Source: Megasphaera sp. UBA5897 (lineage in GTDB: Bacteria; Bacillota; Negativicutes; Veillonellales; Megasphaeraceae). Taken from it: 64,000 nucleotides of DNA. Below, one piece after another: positions 8,395 to 17,636 of this stretch. The stretch spans positions 4,257-68,256 of the forward strand of contig DJEN01000095.1 in assembly GCA_002431345.1 (NCBI GenBank), in the 5' to 3' direction. A program made the translations under genes and the position numbers. How positions within the stretch are numbered: the first letter of the stretch is position 1; each line of letters begins with the position of its first letter. The notes beneath the pieces are model-generated. The model had not been told where the DNA came from. It worked only from the letters and a program-made list of their open reading frames with translations, and made no database searches.

Positions 8395-9414
8395 TTATTC
8401 GATAACAGTAACTGTATCGGCCAGTTCTTTTTCAAACTTAGTATAATGTGCTGCTGCATACAATCCCGGCATACCGCCTGTGTGCAGGAGAATGAGCTGG
8501 CTTCCCAGTTTGATTTTCTTTTCTTTAATCATATCCAGCACGCCGGCAAACATTTTGCCTGTATAGCAGGGATCGAGGAGAAGCCCTTCGTGGCGGGCCA
8601 TCAAGCCGATAGCGTGGCGTACTTGTTTGTCCGGTTCATTGTATCCTTTGCGGACATAGTCTGTTTCGATATGCATATCGCTGTCATCGAATGTAAAGCC
8701 GTAGGCTTCTTTTGCCTGCAGAAAATAGTGATGCAGTTTGTCTTTGTCCAAAGGCATAATGGCAATACCCGTTAGTTTCAGACTGGAATGGATGGCTTTT
8801 AAGCCGCAGTACAGTCCTAAATACGTCCCCATACTGCCGACGGCCGTATATACGGTTGCGCCGTTAATTTGATGTTCCTGCGCCTGTGCATCGAGCTCTT
8901 TGGCACAGTCGTAGTAGCCCAGCATGCCGGTCAGATCACTGCCGCCCATGGGAATGAAATAGATGCGTTCCCCTTTTTGCAGTTCTTGTTCCATCACTTG
9001 TTTTACTGTTTCAGACAACTGCGTATCTTTGTCACGGCCGTCATTTTTCTTGACGATGACGCGGGCACCGAATAATCCGTCTAAGAGCAGGTTGCCGCTG
9101 AGGCGGCCGTCGTATTCGTCATCTACCGTTACGATAATGCATTTTAGGCCGTATTTAGCAGCAACAGCCGCCGTTAAACGACCGTGGTTGGTTTGAATGC
9201 CGCCGACGGTGATAATGGTTGTAGCCTGTTCGTTCAGTGCTTCAAACATGAGATATTCCAGCTTGCGCAGTTTATTGCCGCCGCCGCCCAATGGGGTCAG
9301 GTCATCACGCTTGATGTACATTTCACGAAACAGTTCCTGTGAAAGACCGGACAAATATTGAAGCGGTGTAGGTTGTGGTTCCAGTAGTGTCAGTTTGGGC
9401 TTTAATGTATCCAT
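8395..9414 (-). CDS. D-cysteine desulfhydrase / ACC deaminase-like PLP enzyme
   Basis: A 339-residue fold-type II PLP enzyme. The PLP lysine is K48 in GGGGNKLRKLEYL, followed by TVGGIQTNHGR and the C-terminal LLLDPCYTGKMFAG and LLHTGGMPGL motifs of the DcyD/ACC-deaminase family. The most likely reaction is breakdown of D-cysteine to pyruvate, sulfide and ammonia, judged mainly from its neighbour, the L-cysteine desulfidase family gene. A related substrate such as L-cysteate or another beta-substituted D-amino acid cannot be excluded. Convergent with cyuA. Confidence 0.8.
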   Translation of the reverse strand: MDTLKPKLTLLEPQPTPLQYLSGLSQELFREMYIKRDDLTPLGGGGNKLRKLEYLMFEALNEQATTIITVGGIQTNHGRLTAAVAAKYGLKCIIVTVDDEYDGRLSGNLLLDGLFGARVIVKKNDGRDKDTQLSETVKQVMEQELQKGERIYFIPMGGSDLTGMLGYYDCAKELDAQAQEHQINGATVYTAVGSMGTYLGLYCGLKAIHSSLKLTGIAIMPLDKDKLHHYFLQAKEAYGFTFDDSDMHIETDYVRKGYNEPDKQVRHAIGLMARHEGLLLDPCYTGKMFAGVLDMIKEKKIKLGSQLILLHTGGMPGLYAAAHYTKFEKELADTVTVIE

Positions 9415-9488
9415 AATATATAATACCTCCTTCTGTGTATTCTCATCGTACCATATTTATGGCTCTTTTGATAGGACAAAAAAAATGC

Positions 9489-9531
9489 AAAAAAATGGGG
9501 CTCCCACGCATACCAAGATGCTGCAGGGCCC
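9489..9531 (-). terminator. Terminator of the DUF47-pit operon
   Basis: On the minus strand GGGC-CCTGC-A-GCAT pairs with ATGC-GTGGG-A-GCCC around a CTTGGT loop, followed by a run of seven T residues. Confidence 0.75.
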
Positions 9532-9610
9532 GAAGGCAGGGAAGGCGATATATAGAAGGACAAAGACTTCGCGGCGGCGAGGAAGGGGTCCACGTGTCTA
9601 TGCCCATGGT

Positions 9611-10624
9611 TTAGAGGTTAGGAATGACAGCGACCATTACGTGTGAAATGACGAAGTAGGAAACAGCACCTATAACGGCAGTGCAGGGAATGGTCATTAC
9701 CCAAGCGGTTACCATTTGGCGGGCGACGCTCCAGTGCACGGCTTTGACGCGCTGTGCAGCACCGACACCCATAATAGAACCGGAAACGACATGAGTCGTT
9801 GAAACGGGTAGATGCAGGAGCGTTGCCGCAAAAATAACAACGGCCGAGTTAAGGTCTGCAGCAAACCCGTGAATGGGGTGCATTTTGAAGATTTTGCCGC
9901 CAACTGTACGAATAATTTTCCAGCCGCCTACACTGGTACCCAGCGCCATGGCTAAGGCACAGAGTATTTTGACAAGTGTCGGCACTTCCATGGTTTGGAT
10001 AAAACCGCCGGAAACGAGGGCCAGCGTAATGATACCCATAGATTTTTGCGCATCATTGGAGCCGTGAGAAAAGGCCATCAGCGCAGCGGAAAGAATTTGC
10101 AGCCGGTTGGCTGTCATGTTTACTTTGGCAGGCTTGAAGCTGTGACAAATCACGAAAAGAATCTTCATGATGATATATCCGATGAGGATGGCAGAAATCG
10201 GAGAAAGAATGAGGGATAAGAAAATCTTGATAATGCCCCAGTCATTAAGCGCTGCCGTGCCAACAGAAAAGGCAACAGCACCAATCATGCCGCCAATCAG
10301 CGCGTGGGAAGAACTGGAAGGCATACCGAACCACCACGTAATCAGGTTCCATACAATGGCACCGGTCAAACCGGCAATAATTACTAGCTCATTAATCATG
10401 GCAGGCGAAGTGACAATGTCGCCGCCGATCGTTTTGGCAACGCCTGTAGAAATCATGGCACCGATAAAATTCAGCACAGCCGTGCCGATAATAGCCAGGC
10501 CGGGACGGATGGCGCGTGTAGATACACAGGTCGCAATCGCGTTGGCTGTATCATGAAATCCGTTGATAAAGTCAAATGCTAAGGCGAGGACAATGACAAG
10601 AACAATTAACGGCGTATCAAGCAT
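9611..10624 (-). CDS. pit: PiT-family inorganic phosphate transporter
   Basis: A 337-residue integral membrane protein with about ten hydrophobic segments. The two inverted PHO-4 signatures are visible: FDFINGFHDTANAIAT near the N-terminus and MAFSHGSNDAQKSMG in the second half. PiT carriers import phosphate with H+ or Na+. It overlaps the upstream DUF47 gene by 8 bases, the standard pairing in many bacteria. Confidence 0.92.
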   Translation of the reverse strand: MLDTPLIVLVIVLALAFDFINGFHDTANAIATCVSTRAIRPGLAIIGTAVLNFIGAMISTGVAKTIGGDIVTSPAMINELVIIAGLTGAIVWNLITWWFGMPSSSSHALIGGMIGAVAFSVGTAALNDWGIIKIFLSLILSPISAILIGYIIMKILFVICHSFKPAKVNMTANRLQILSAALMAFSHGSNDAQKSMGIITLALVSGGFIQTMEVPTLVKILCALAMALGTSVGGWKIIRTVGGKIFKMHPIHGFAADLNSAVVIFAATLLHLPVSTTHVVSGSIMGVGAAQRVKAVHWSVARQMVTAWVMTIPCTAVIGAVSYFVISHVMVAVIPNL

Positions 10625-11243
10625 ATTTCATAGTCACCTCTTTTATCACGTTGCCAAGCTGTTCTACTGCGTCAGAAGTATCTTCCAGCGTACCTAAAAT
10701 ATCTTTCCAGCGGATGACATCGAGAAGAGGCTGGTCTCCTTGGAAAATGCGGGATATTTCACGACGGTAGATATTATCAATGTCCGTTTCAATTTTGCTC
10801 AGGCGATTTGCCCGTTCCATCAGTTCCGCTTCATTTTTATCAATGTCTTTCAGCAAAGAAAAAATCACGGTCAATTCCTGCCCCATAACTTCCAGATGTT
10901 CTGTTATTTGTCCGGAAGCTGATGTGGAGTAATCGAGATGATACAAACTGACGCGCATCAGCGAGCCGTGAAGCTGGTCAATGCAGTCTTCGAGATGGCA
11001 GGTCAGTTTGTAGAAATCTTCGCGGTCAATCGGTGTGATAAAGACACGGGACAGTTTCATAATAATATCCTGATTGATTTTGTCGGATGTGTGTTCTAAT
11101 TTTACGATTTCTTTAATGTGCAGATGAATTTTTGTGACGTCTTTCATGACTTCCTTGGCAATCACTGCGCCGCGGTGGAAGTTTTCTGCATTATGCATTA
11201 AGTAATCAAAAAATTCTTCATGTTTATTACTGATACTGAACAT
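10617..11243 (-). CDS. DUF47 family Pit accessory protein (PhoU-like)
   Basis: A 208-residue, largely helical protein of the DUF47/PhoU-like family. It contains FFDYLMHNAENFHRGA, the HTSDKINQDI metal-site-like segment and IDREDFYKL. Members are encoded next to PiT carriers and are thought to modulate them. Translationally coupled here: its stop overlaps the pit start. The upstream promoter was not clearly identified. Confidence 0.88.
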   Translation of the reverse strand: MFSISNKHEEFFDYLMHNAENFHRGAVIAKEVMKDVTKIHLHIKEIVKLEHTSDKINQDIIMKLSRVFITPIDREDFYKLTCHLEDCIDQLHGSLMRVSLYHLDYSTSASGQITEHLEVMGQELTVIFSLLKDIDKNEAELMERANRLSKIETDIDNIYRREISRIFQGDQPLLDVIRWKDILGTLEDTSDAVEQLGNVIKEVTMKYA

Positions 11244-11390
11244 GTATGTCTGCTACCTCCTGGTTCATTTCTTATATGCAGTATAAAAGTTCCTCTTCAG
11301 TATTTGGCAAAGAGAATGTAAATATTGTGTAAAATTGACAGGAATGCACAGGCAGGCGGTAGTATATTTTTTGTTCTTTTTCGCTGGATA

Positions 11391-11418
11391 TTGACAGGAA
11401 AAGCGTATGCCGTATAAT
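11391..11418 (+). promoter_or_regulatory. Promoter of the nucleobase permease gene
   Basis: TTGACA at 11391-11396 and TATAAT at 11413-11418 are spaced by 16 bases. The transcript would start near 11425, directly ahead of a long leader hairpin. Confidence 0.75.
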
Positions 11419-11427
11419 TGAATATAT

Positions 11428-11466
11428 AAAGACAGTGGTGTCTTAAAGAAAGGCATCATTGTCTTT
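11428..11466 (+). promoter_or_regulatory. Long leader hairpin before the nucleobase permease
   Basis: AAAGACA and GTGGTGTC pair with GGCATCAT and TGTCTTT (15 bp with G-U pairs) around a short A-rich loop. The following GTTTGTTT is only a weak U tract. It lies at the very 5' end of the predicted mRNA. It does not match the purine riboswitch consensus, so the role (stability, attenuation or protein binding) is open. Confidence 0.5.
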
Positions 11467-11508
11467 GTTTGTTTAAAGACATATTTTTAATTGAGGTGAG
11501 TAAATAGA

Positions 11509-12858
11509 ATGAATCCATCTACGACACAGCAGACAACGCATCCTGTGGATGAAATGCTGCCTGCTTCCAAGCTGTTTGCGTATGGGCTGCAGCACGTACT
11601 GGCTATGTATGCCGGTGCTGTAGCCGTACCGATTATTATTGCCCAGGCTATGCATTTGTCGCCTGCTGAACTTATTCATTTGATTAATGCGGATTTGTTT
11701 ACCTGCGGTATTGCCACCCTGATACAGACATTGGGGTTCTGGAAAGTTGGTGCTCGCATTCCTATGATTCAGGGGGTTACGTTTGCGGCCGTTACGCCGA
11801 TGATACTGATTGGTGTCGAACACGGTATTACGGCTATTTATGGGGCGATTATTGTTGCCGGTATTATTACGTTTCTCATTGCGCCGTATTTTAGTCGGCT
11901 TATCCGCTTTTTTCCTCCTGTCGTTACCGGGACGATTATTACGATTATTGGGATTACGCTTTTGCCGGTAGCTGTTCGCTGGATTGGCGGCGGCAACCAG
12001 TCTTCACCTGATTTTGCCAGCCCGATGCATTTGTTTTTAGCAGGCATTACCTTGGCTATCATTATCCTTATTTATCGGTATGGCCGCGCTGGTTCCGGAT
12101 TTTTAAGCAATGTATCCGTCCTTATCGGCTTGATTGGCGGTACGCTGGTTGCGATTTCATTGGGGCTGGTTGATTTTTCGGAAGTAGAACGGGCTGCTTG
12201 GTTTGGTGTCGTAACGCCCCTTTCTTTTGGTTATCCGTCTTTTGACGCAGGTTCTATTGTTTCGATGGTTATTGTTATGATTGTTTGCATGGTAGAAACG
12301 ACAGGGGACTGTATTGCCATTGGTGATATTGTAGGGCGTCCGATTAATCAGGATAAACTGTCACGGTGTCTGCGTGCTGACGGATTGTCGACGATGATTG
12401 GCGGTATTTTCAACAGCTTCCCGTATACGGCATTTGCACAGAACGTCGGTTTGATTGCCGTTACGCGCGTTAAGAGCCGTTTTGTCGTAGCAGCATCCGG
12501 AGTGATTTTAATTGTGTTAGGGTTATTTCCTAAGATGGCAGCTATCGTTGCCTGCATTCCCAATTCTGTATTGGGCGGCGCAGGAATTGCCATGTTCGGC
12601 ATGATTATCGCCAGCGGCGTTCGTGCGTTGACCAAGGTAGAGTTTGAAGGAAATTCCAATCTGATGATTGTCGCTGTCAGCATCGGCATCAGCATGATTA
12701 CGCTTACGATTCCCAATTTCTTTCAACATTTTCCCGATGCGGCTAAAATCGTGCTGCAAAGCGGCATTACACTGGGGAGTATTACGGCTGTTATTTTAAA
12801 TTTAATTTTTAACGGAATAGGACACCATGATCATGGAATTAAAGAGGATGAAGCATAA
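11509..12858 (+). CDS. NCS2-family purine (xanthine/uric acid type) permease
   Basis: A 449-residue protein with 12-14 hydrophobic segments. Family signatures: YGLQHVLAMYAGAVAVPII near the N-terminus, the block LINADLFTCGIATLIQTLG, and GDCIAIGDIVGRPI around residues 265-280, where NCS2 carriers have substrate-binding residues. These resemble xanthine/urate carriers more than uracil carriers, but the exact base is inference. Preceded by its own promoter and a leader hairpin. Its 3' end may overlap the start of the next gene. Confidence 0.88.
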   Translation: MNPSTTQQTTHPVDEMLPASKLFAYGLQHVLAMYAGAVAVPIIIAQAMHLSPAELIHLINADLFTCGIATLIQTLGFWKVGARIPMIQGVTFAAVTPMILIGVEHGITAIYGAIIVAGIITFLIAPYFSRLIRFFPPVVTGTIITIIGITLLPVAVRWIGGGNQSSPDFASPMHLFLAGITLAIIILIYRYGRAGSGFLSNVSVLIGLIGGTLVAISLGLVDFSEVERAAWFGVVTPLSFGYPSFDAGSIVSMVIVMIVCMVETTGDCIAIGDIVGRPINQDKLSRCLRADGLSTMIGGIFNSFPYTAFAQNVGLIAVTRVKSRFVVAASGVILIVLGLFPKMAAIVACIPNSVLGGAGIAMFGMIIASGVRALTKVEFEGNSNLMIVAVSIGISMITLTIPNFFQHFPDAAKIVLQSGITLGSITAVILNLIFNGIGHHDHGIKEDEA

Positions 12859-14008
12859 CATCAAAACATGGATGATTGGCTGTGTGGGCTTAACGTGCAT
12901 GCTGGCAGGCAATGTTCTAGCAGCAGATACGGCAAAAGTCTCGTCAGAACTGCCGATGAAACCGGCTCCGTTTACCACGGCAGCGTCGGTAAAAATTACG
13001 CCGCATGCAGCACCGCCGGCAGAACCGGCAGTGATGCCGCAGCAAAAAGACGCAGCGGTACCGGCTCCGGCACAGGACAATTCTTCCCAAGAGCCCAAGA
13101 TAGGCATTAACTTGGCAAGCCGTATATTGATTTTATATAAAGGAAATACGAAGACAGCGATGTATCCTGTAGGCGTAGGAAAAACAACGACGCCGACCCC
13201 TGTAGGATACTATGCCGTGCAAAATAAGGAAGTCAATCCGACATGGGTTGACCCCGGCGACCCGAGCGTGCAGATTGGCTCCGGCCCGGACAATCCGCTG
13301 GGATACCGCTGGATTGGATTTAACGGTACCTACGGTATTCATGGTACCAATCAACCGTCTTCTGTGGGCTATTATGTTTCCAATGGCTGCGTCCGCATGC
13401 ATGAAGAAGACGTGGAAGCCGTGTATTCTCAAGTCTCTGTAGGGACGCCTGTAAATGTATATTATGACCGCATTGTCATTGACAGCGATGCCGATCATAC
13501 AGTTTCCTACTACATCTATCCGGATGGATACGGTTGGCAGAATGTGACAGTACAAAACGTAAAAGATGCGCTTCATGGCTACGGCGTAGAAGATTTTGCA
13601 GAAGCGGATAGTATATACAACAAAATCGCGGCTTCTGATGGACAGCCGACATATGTAGCCAAAGCGTATGATTTAATCGTGAATGGTCAAAAATTAGCGA
13701 AACGTGCGCTGAAAAAAGACGGTGTAACGTATTTGCCGGCTGTTGCCGTAGCAACGGCCTTGAAGATGGATTTGCATTGGAACAGCAAACAGCGGACATT
13801 GACCAGTCCGTATGGCCGGGTATTTGGCATTAATAAAAGTGATGTCATCTACGTCGATGCAGCCGATGCGCAGTCTCTGTTTCATGTGACAGGAACGCTG
13901 ACACCGGAACTGCAGTATGTAGTGACATCGCTGGCAGAAAACCAATCTTTGCCAGATCAAACGACAAAAGTGACGATTTCTACGACTTACATGCCAGAAA
14001 ACGAATAG
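12827..14008 (+). CDS. Secreted YkuD L,D-transpeptidase with stalk-like C-terminal domain
   Basis: A 393-residue envelope protein. After a signal peptide (hydrophobic segment ending NVLAADT) comes a Pro/Ala-rich linker, then the YkuD catalytic domain with GIHGTN and SNGCVRMH (Cys about 188). The C-terminus (YDLIVNGQKLAKRALKKD onward) resembles the copper-amine-oxidase-N-like stalk domain common in Negativicutes. It should form 3-3 crosslinks in peptidoglycan or attach envelope proteins. The start is uncertain: 12827 overlaps the permease gene, and 12848 would give a shorter signal peptide but has a poorly spaced ribosome site. Confidence 0.85.
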   Translation: MIMELKRMKHNIKTWMIGCVGLTCMLAGNVLAADTAKVSSELPMKPAPFTTAASVKITPHAAPPAEPAVMPQQKDAAVPAPAQDNSSQEPKIGINLASRILILYKGNTKTAMYPVGVGKTTTPTPVGYYAVQNKEVNPTWVDPGDPSVQIGSGPDNPLGYRWIGFNGTYGIHGTNQPSSVGYYVSNGCVRMHEEDVEAVYSQVSVGTPVNVYYDRIVIDSDADHTVSYYIYPDGYGWQNVTVQNVKDALHGYGVEDFAEADSIYNKIAASDGQPTYVAKAYDLIVNGQKLAKRALKKDGVTYLPAVAVATALKMDLHWNSKQRTLTSPYGRVFGINKSDVIYVDAADAQSLFHVTGTLTPELQYVVTSLAENQSLPDQTTKVTISTTYMPENE

Positions 14009-14023
14009 AAGCGAGTAAAAAGG

Positions 14024-14060
14024 CTGCAACAAAATTTAGCTTATTTTGCTGCAGTTTTTT
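14024..14060 (+). terminator. Terminator of the L,D-transpeptidase gene
   Basis: CTGCA.CAAAAT pairs with ATTTTG.TGCAG and is followed by six T residues. Confidence 0.8.
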
Positions 14061-14167
14061 ACTATACAGCGTTATGTGTATAGTTTGCAGCAGTAGTATG
14101 TATTTCCTTTAAATTTCAAACAAAAGTATGGTGCATGACAGCAAAAAATGTTGTGTACGTTTTTTAT

Positions 14168-14196
14168 TTGTTCTGCTGTGGGAATGGGTATATAAT
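14168..14196 (+). promoter_or_regulatory. Promoter of the secreted repeat protein gene
   Basis: TTGTTC at 14168-14173 and a perfect TATAAT at 14191-14196 with 17-base spacing, about 45 bases before the start codon. Confidence 0.6.
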
Positions 14197-14239
14197 AACA
14201 ATGGTATACTTTTAATGAGGTAAGGAGTATGAGGAAGGA

Positions 14240-14722
14240 ATGAAAGGCTTCATTCGCAGCATGGCAGCAGCTTGTATAGGCTGTGCCGCTTTTTTTACGT
14301 CATCCGTTTGTTTTGCCCAGGTAGCTGTTGATCAGATTGCCGTCGGCGGCGTAGGGCCGGGATGTACGATTGCGTATGTAGAAGGCGTATACGGACAGCC
14401 AACGGCATCAGACTACGTGACATCAGATACAGGCGTGAACTATATAGAATATAACTACGAAAACCATTTGCTGGTAGGTTTTCAGGAAAGTGATTCAACT
14501 GCCGTGTATGTTACTTGCACCAGTGACAATCTGTCAACACCGGACGGCGTGGCTGTAGGTATGACAGCCGATGTACTGAATGGTAAATATGGCCAGGCCG
14601 ATCATATTTACAACTACAACGATAAATCGTTGTATGAATATGATGATGAAAACGGCAACTGCTTGTCGTTTGACGTGCAGAATTTTTATATTGTAAGCGT
14701 CAATGTACGGGCTGCCCAATAA
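14240..14722 (+). CDS. Small secreted protein with two internal repeats, function unknown
   Basis: A 160-residue protein. A signal peptide covers residues 1-26 and ends SSVCFAQ. The mature part holds two similar units: VGPGCTIAYVEGVYGQPT and VAVGMTADVLNGKYGQAD, each followed by a Tyr/Asn-rich beta stretch. The G-x-T-x3-V-x3-YG-x pattern recalls the BamE/SmpA-like fold of small envelope proteins, but this is only a resemblance. It has its own promoter and terminator. No function is assigned. Confidence 0.75.
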   Translation: MKGFIRSMAAACIGCAAFFTSSVCFAQVAVDQIAVGGVGPGCTIAYVEGVYGQPTASDYVTSDTGVNYIEYNYENHLLVGFQESDSTAVYVTCTSDNLSTPDGVAVGMTADVLNGKYGQADHIYNYNDKSLYEYDDENGNCLSFDVQNFYIVSVNVRAAQ

Positions 14723-14754
14723 GCTTGCAGAAAAAAGACCATACGCATGGTACA

Positions 14755-14803
14755 AAAAAGACCGCGGAAACAAGAAGTAATTTCGTGTTTCCGCGGTCTT
14801 TTT
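14755..14803. terminator. Bidirectional terminator
   Basis: AGACCGCGGAAACA (14759-14772) pairs perfectly with TGTTTCCGCGGTCT (14786-14799), flanked by A and T runs, between convergent genes. Confidence 0.9.
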
Positions 14804-14822
14804 GTCGTAGTATCGTTACTGA

Positions 14823-15662
14823 TTAGTCATTTCCCAAAACGCCTTCCAAGAACGATGCCGTGTCTGCCAAATAGTCAGCCGGATAGCTTTCGATATCACC
14901 CTTATCGCAGTGTGCTGCAAATTCTGGGTCAATAGGAAGTTTTGCCGTATGAGGAATTTCATATTTTTGTGCCGATGCTTCTACATGGCTTGGCCCGAAA
15001 ATAGCATGTTTTTCATGACAGTTCGGACATTCGAAATAACTCATGTTTTCGATTAAGCCCAAGACAGGAACATGCATGATTTCAGACATTTTCAATGCTT
15101 TTTCTACAATCAGGGAAACGAGTTCCTGCGGTGAAGTGATGACGAGAATGCCGTCAATCGGCAGGGACTGGAATACCGTCAAAGGTACGTCGCCGGTTCC
15201 CGGAGGCATATCAACAAACATATAATCAATGTCGCCCCACATAACGTCTGTCCAAAATTGTTTTACGGCACCGGCAATAACCGGACCGCGCCATACAACC
15301 GGTGAAGCAGCGTCTTCCAGCAGCAGGTTCATAGACATGACTTCAATGCCTGTTTTGGTTTTGACAGGGAGAATACCGCTTTCATCACCGGTAGCTCTGT
15401 CGGTAATGCCGAATACTTTCGGAATGGACGGACCGGTAATATCTGCATCCAAAATAGCCGTTTTGAAGCCGCGGCGGCGCATTTGAACAGCCATCAAAGA
15501 CGTGACGAGAGATTTGCCGACACCGCCTTTGCCGCTGACAACGGCAATGACGTGCTTTACATGCGTCCCTGCATGAGGGGGAGCCTGCAGGCTTTGTGGT
15601 TCTGTGCGGCTGCTGCAGCTGCTGCTGCAGCTAGAACAGTCATGTGTACAATTTTCACTCAT
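14823..15662 (-). CDS. Mrp/NBP35-type ATP-binding Fe-S carrier protein
   Basis: A 279-residue P-loop ATPase of the Mrp/ApbC family, thought to carry Fe-S clusters to apoproteins. The deviant Walker A is GKGGVGKS. A Cys/Ser-rich N-terminus (CTHDCSSCSSSC) and a C-terminal CPNCHE motif provide candidate cluster ligands. The start at 15662 is set by AAAGGAG on the minus strand; longer in-frame starts run into the upstream gene. It starts 5 bases after the DUF134 stop codon, so the two are co-transcribed. Confidence 0.9.
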   Translation of the reverse strand: MSENCTHDCSSCSSSCSSRTEPQSLQAPPHAGTHVKHVIAVVSGKGGVGKSLVTSLMAVQMRRRGFKTAILDADITGPSIPKVFGITDRATGDESGILPVKTKTGIEVMSMNLLLEDAASPVVWRGPVIAGAVKQFWTDVMWGDIDYMFVDMPPGTGDVPLTVFQSLPIDGILVITSPQELVSLIVEKALKMSEIMHVPVLGLIENMSYFECPNCHEKHAIFGPSHVEASAQKYEIPHTAKLPIDPEFAAHCDKGDIESYPADYLADTASFLEGVLGND

Positions 15663-15667
15663 AAATA

Positions 15668-16024
15668 TCAATCTCCTTTTAGTTTGCTTTTTCCGGCATA
15701 ACAGCATGCATGGTGACAGCAGGAGCCGGCGTGTTCACAAAGTTTTATATGGCCGCCTTCGATGAGAAGACGTTTTCCATGGACGAGGGCATCCGCTAAT
15801 TTATAACGGGCCGTATCATAAATACCGGTTACGGTAGTTCGCGAAACATTAATCTGAGCAGCGCATTGTTCTTGCGTCAATCCTACTAAATCAAGCAGGC
15901 GGATGACTTCATATTCATCAATGCTCATGGTGACAACGGCCGCATCGTTGGGACAGTCAGAAGGAGCAAATTCATCTGACGTCGGCAGGGAACAGACACG
16001 GCGGCAGCGCAGCGGTCTCGGCAT
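15668..16024 (-). CDS. DUF134 family DNA-binding protein
   Basis: A 118-residue protein with an N-terminal MPRPLRCRRVC segment, a helix-turn-helix (LTQEQCAAQINVSRTTVTGIYD) and a C-terminal Cys/His-rich tail (CEHAGSCCHHACC), the typical DUF134/UPF0251 layout. The cysteines could bind metal or an Fe-S cluster. A sensor role for the Mrp operon is plausible but inferred from linkage only. The start at 16024 follows AAAGGAGG. Confidence 0.85.
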   Translation of the reverse strand: MPRPLRCRRVCSLPTSDEFAPSDCPNDAAVVTMSIDEYEVIRLLDLVGLTQEQCAAQINVSRTTVTGIYDTARYKLADALVHGKRLLIEGGHIKLCEHAGSCCHHACCYAGKSKLKGD

Positions 16025-16098
16025 GGAATTACCTCCTTTACTATAAATCAAATATTATTATAAAATTGTAGATGACATATGTCAATAAAATAAATTTG

Positions 16099-17556
16099 CT
16101 ACGATGAATGTTCCGGCGGATGAGCTTCTTCATATTTTTTCCGCTTGCGGACAAACGTAGACGGCGTAATGCCTAACGCATGTGCCGCATCGCGTACATT
16201 GCCGCACTTTTGATAAGCAGCTGTCAAATAGTGATATTCTGTACGGGTCAAAATATCCTGCAAATCGATGGGAAATTGAATATCGGAGCCAATTTCCGTT
16301 TTTTTCATGTCAATGTTTTTTTCTTCCAGCATAATAACCGGCTGATTTTGATGAAGCAAATGTAAATCTTCCGGGCGGATTTCATCGGCAGAACTAATAA
16401 TAATGGCTCGTTCGACGATGTTTTTGAGTTCACGAATATTTCCGGGCCAGTTGTATTCATTAAGAAGCTGAATGGAAATAGCAGAAAAATATTTTTTAAA
16501 ATTATATTTTTGATTGAGTTTGGTCAAGAAGGATAAGGCTAAGGGCGTAATATCTTTTTTGCGAAGCCGCAGCGGCGGGATGGAAATAGGAAAGACCGTT
16601 AAGCGGTAATATAAATCTTCACGGAATTCACCGTTTTTTACCATTTCTTCCAGATTGCGGTTGGTAGCGGCGATGACGCGGACATTGATTTTTACCGGTT
16701 TGGTGCCGCCGACCCGCATGATTTCCTGTTCCTGCAGTGCCCGCAGCAGTTTGACCTGCATATCTTTGGGCAGTTCCCCGATTTCATCCAAAAATAAAGT
16801 GCCCTTGTTGGCTAATTCAAACAATCCTATTTTGCCGGAGCGATTGGCACCGGTAAAAGCACCGCTTTCATAGCCGAATAATTCACTTTCGATTAAACTT
16901 TCTGGAATTGCACCGCAGTTGACTTTGATAAAGCTGTTTTTTACGCGGTGGCTGTGCTGATAAATATAGCGGGCCATGACTTCCTTGCCGACCCCTGTTT
17001 CGCCTAACAAAATAACGGTCGTATCCATAGGGGCGACCCGGTTGGCCAGCAGCATGGCAGCCAGCGTCGTTTCATCCTTGGCGATGACTTCCTGTTCTGC
17101 TGCCGGGTTTTGAATATGAGCCAGTTCCAAACGGAGCCGTTCCATTGCATCCGTTTTTTCCTGAACGATTTCTTTTAGGTTGTAAATTTCAGTCAAATCA
17201 CGGACGTTGGTTACAATCATAATTAACGTACCATTCTTGTCAAAAATCGGCGAACTGGTTACGAGCGCTTCCTTGCCGGAACGAAACCGCTGCTGCAGGG
17301 TGACAGGTTTTTTGGTACGGGCTACAATCAGACTGCCGGAATGGGAAATGAGTTTTCCTTTTACCAAATCAGCCATGTTTTTTCCTAGGACATCTTCACT
17401 TTTTAGACCGGTAATGTCTTCATACGCGTGATTAATACGCAGTACATTGGCATTTTTGTCAGTAATAAAAATACCATCAAAAGAATGTTCAATAATTGCA
17501 TTGAGGCGTTCTGCTGCTTCAGCTACTGTAGAAAAGATTTCTTTTGTATGTCCCAT
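16099..17556 (-). CDS. PAS-domain sigma-54-dependent enhancer-binding regulator
   Basis: A 485-residue activator. A PAS domain covers residues about 15-125 and a short coiled linker about 125-155. The AAA+ domain has Walker A GETGVGKE (185-192), the sigma-54-contacting GAFTGA loop (232-237) and Walker [12 protein letters not shown] (252-262). A Fis-type helix-turn-helix lies near 450-475 ([21 protein letters not shown]). The GAFTGA loop means it acts only with RpoN, whose gene is next upstream on the same strand. Likely targets are the two sigma-54 promoters at 24663-24677 and 25108-25123. The PAS ligand is unknown. Confidence 0.92.
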   Translation of the reverse strand: MGHTKEIFSTVAEAAERLNAIIEHSFDGIFITDKNANVLRINHAYEDITGLKSEDVLGKNMADLVKGKLISHSGSLIVARTKKPVTLQQRFRSGKEALVTSSPIFDKNGTLIMIVTNVRDLTEIYNLKEIVQEKTDAMERLRLELAHIQNPAAEQEVIAKDETTLAAMLLANRVAPMDTTVILLGETGVGKEVMARYIYQHSHRVKNSFIKVNCGAIPESLIESELFGYESGAFTGANRSGKIGLFELANKGTLFLDEIGELPKDMQVKLLRALQEQEIMRVGGTKPVKINVRVIAATNRNLEEMVKNGEFREDLYYRLTVFPISIPPLRLRKKDITPLALSFLTKLNQKYNFKKYFSAISIQLLNEYNWPGNIRELKNIVERAIIISSADEIRPEDLHLLHQNQPVIMLEEKNIDMKKTEIGSDIQFPIDLQDILTRTEYHYLTAAYQKCGNVRDAAHALGITPSTFVRKRKKYEEAHPPEHSS

Positions 17557-17636
17557 GCATACATATCCTCCTTCCGTTTAGAATAGGATAACCATAACAA
17601 GTGATTACATGCTATATGCGTTTTGGATACAGTAAA

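Noticed and set aside
9535..9605. The GC-rich, purine-rich stretch after the pit terminator as a possible small RNA
   Set aside because: No promoter or second terminator could be placed around it, so there is no basis beyond composition.
11421..11508. A purine riboswitch in the nucleobase permease leader
   Set aside because: The two conserved loop sequences and three-way junction of the aptamer are not present; there is only one long hairpin.
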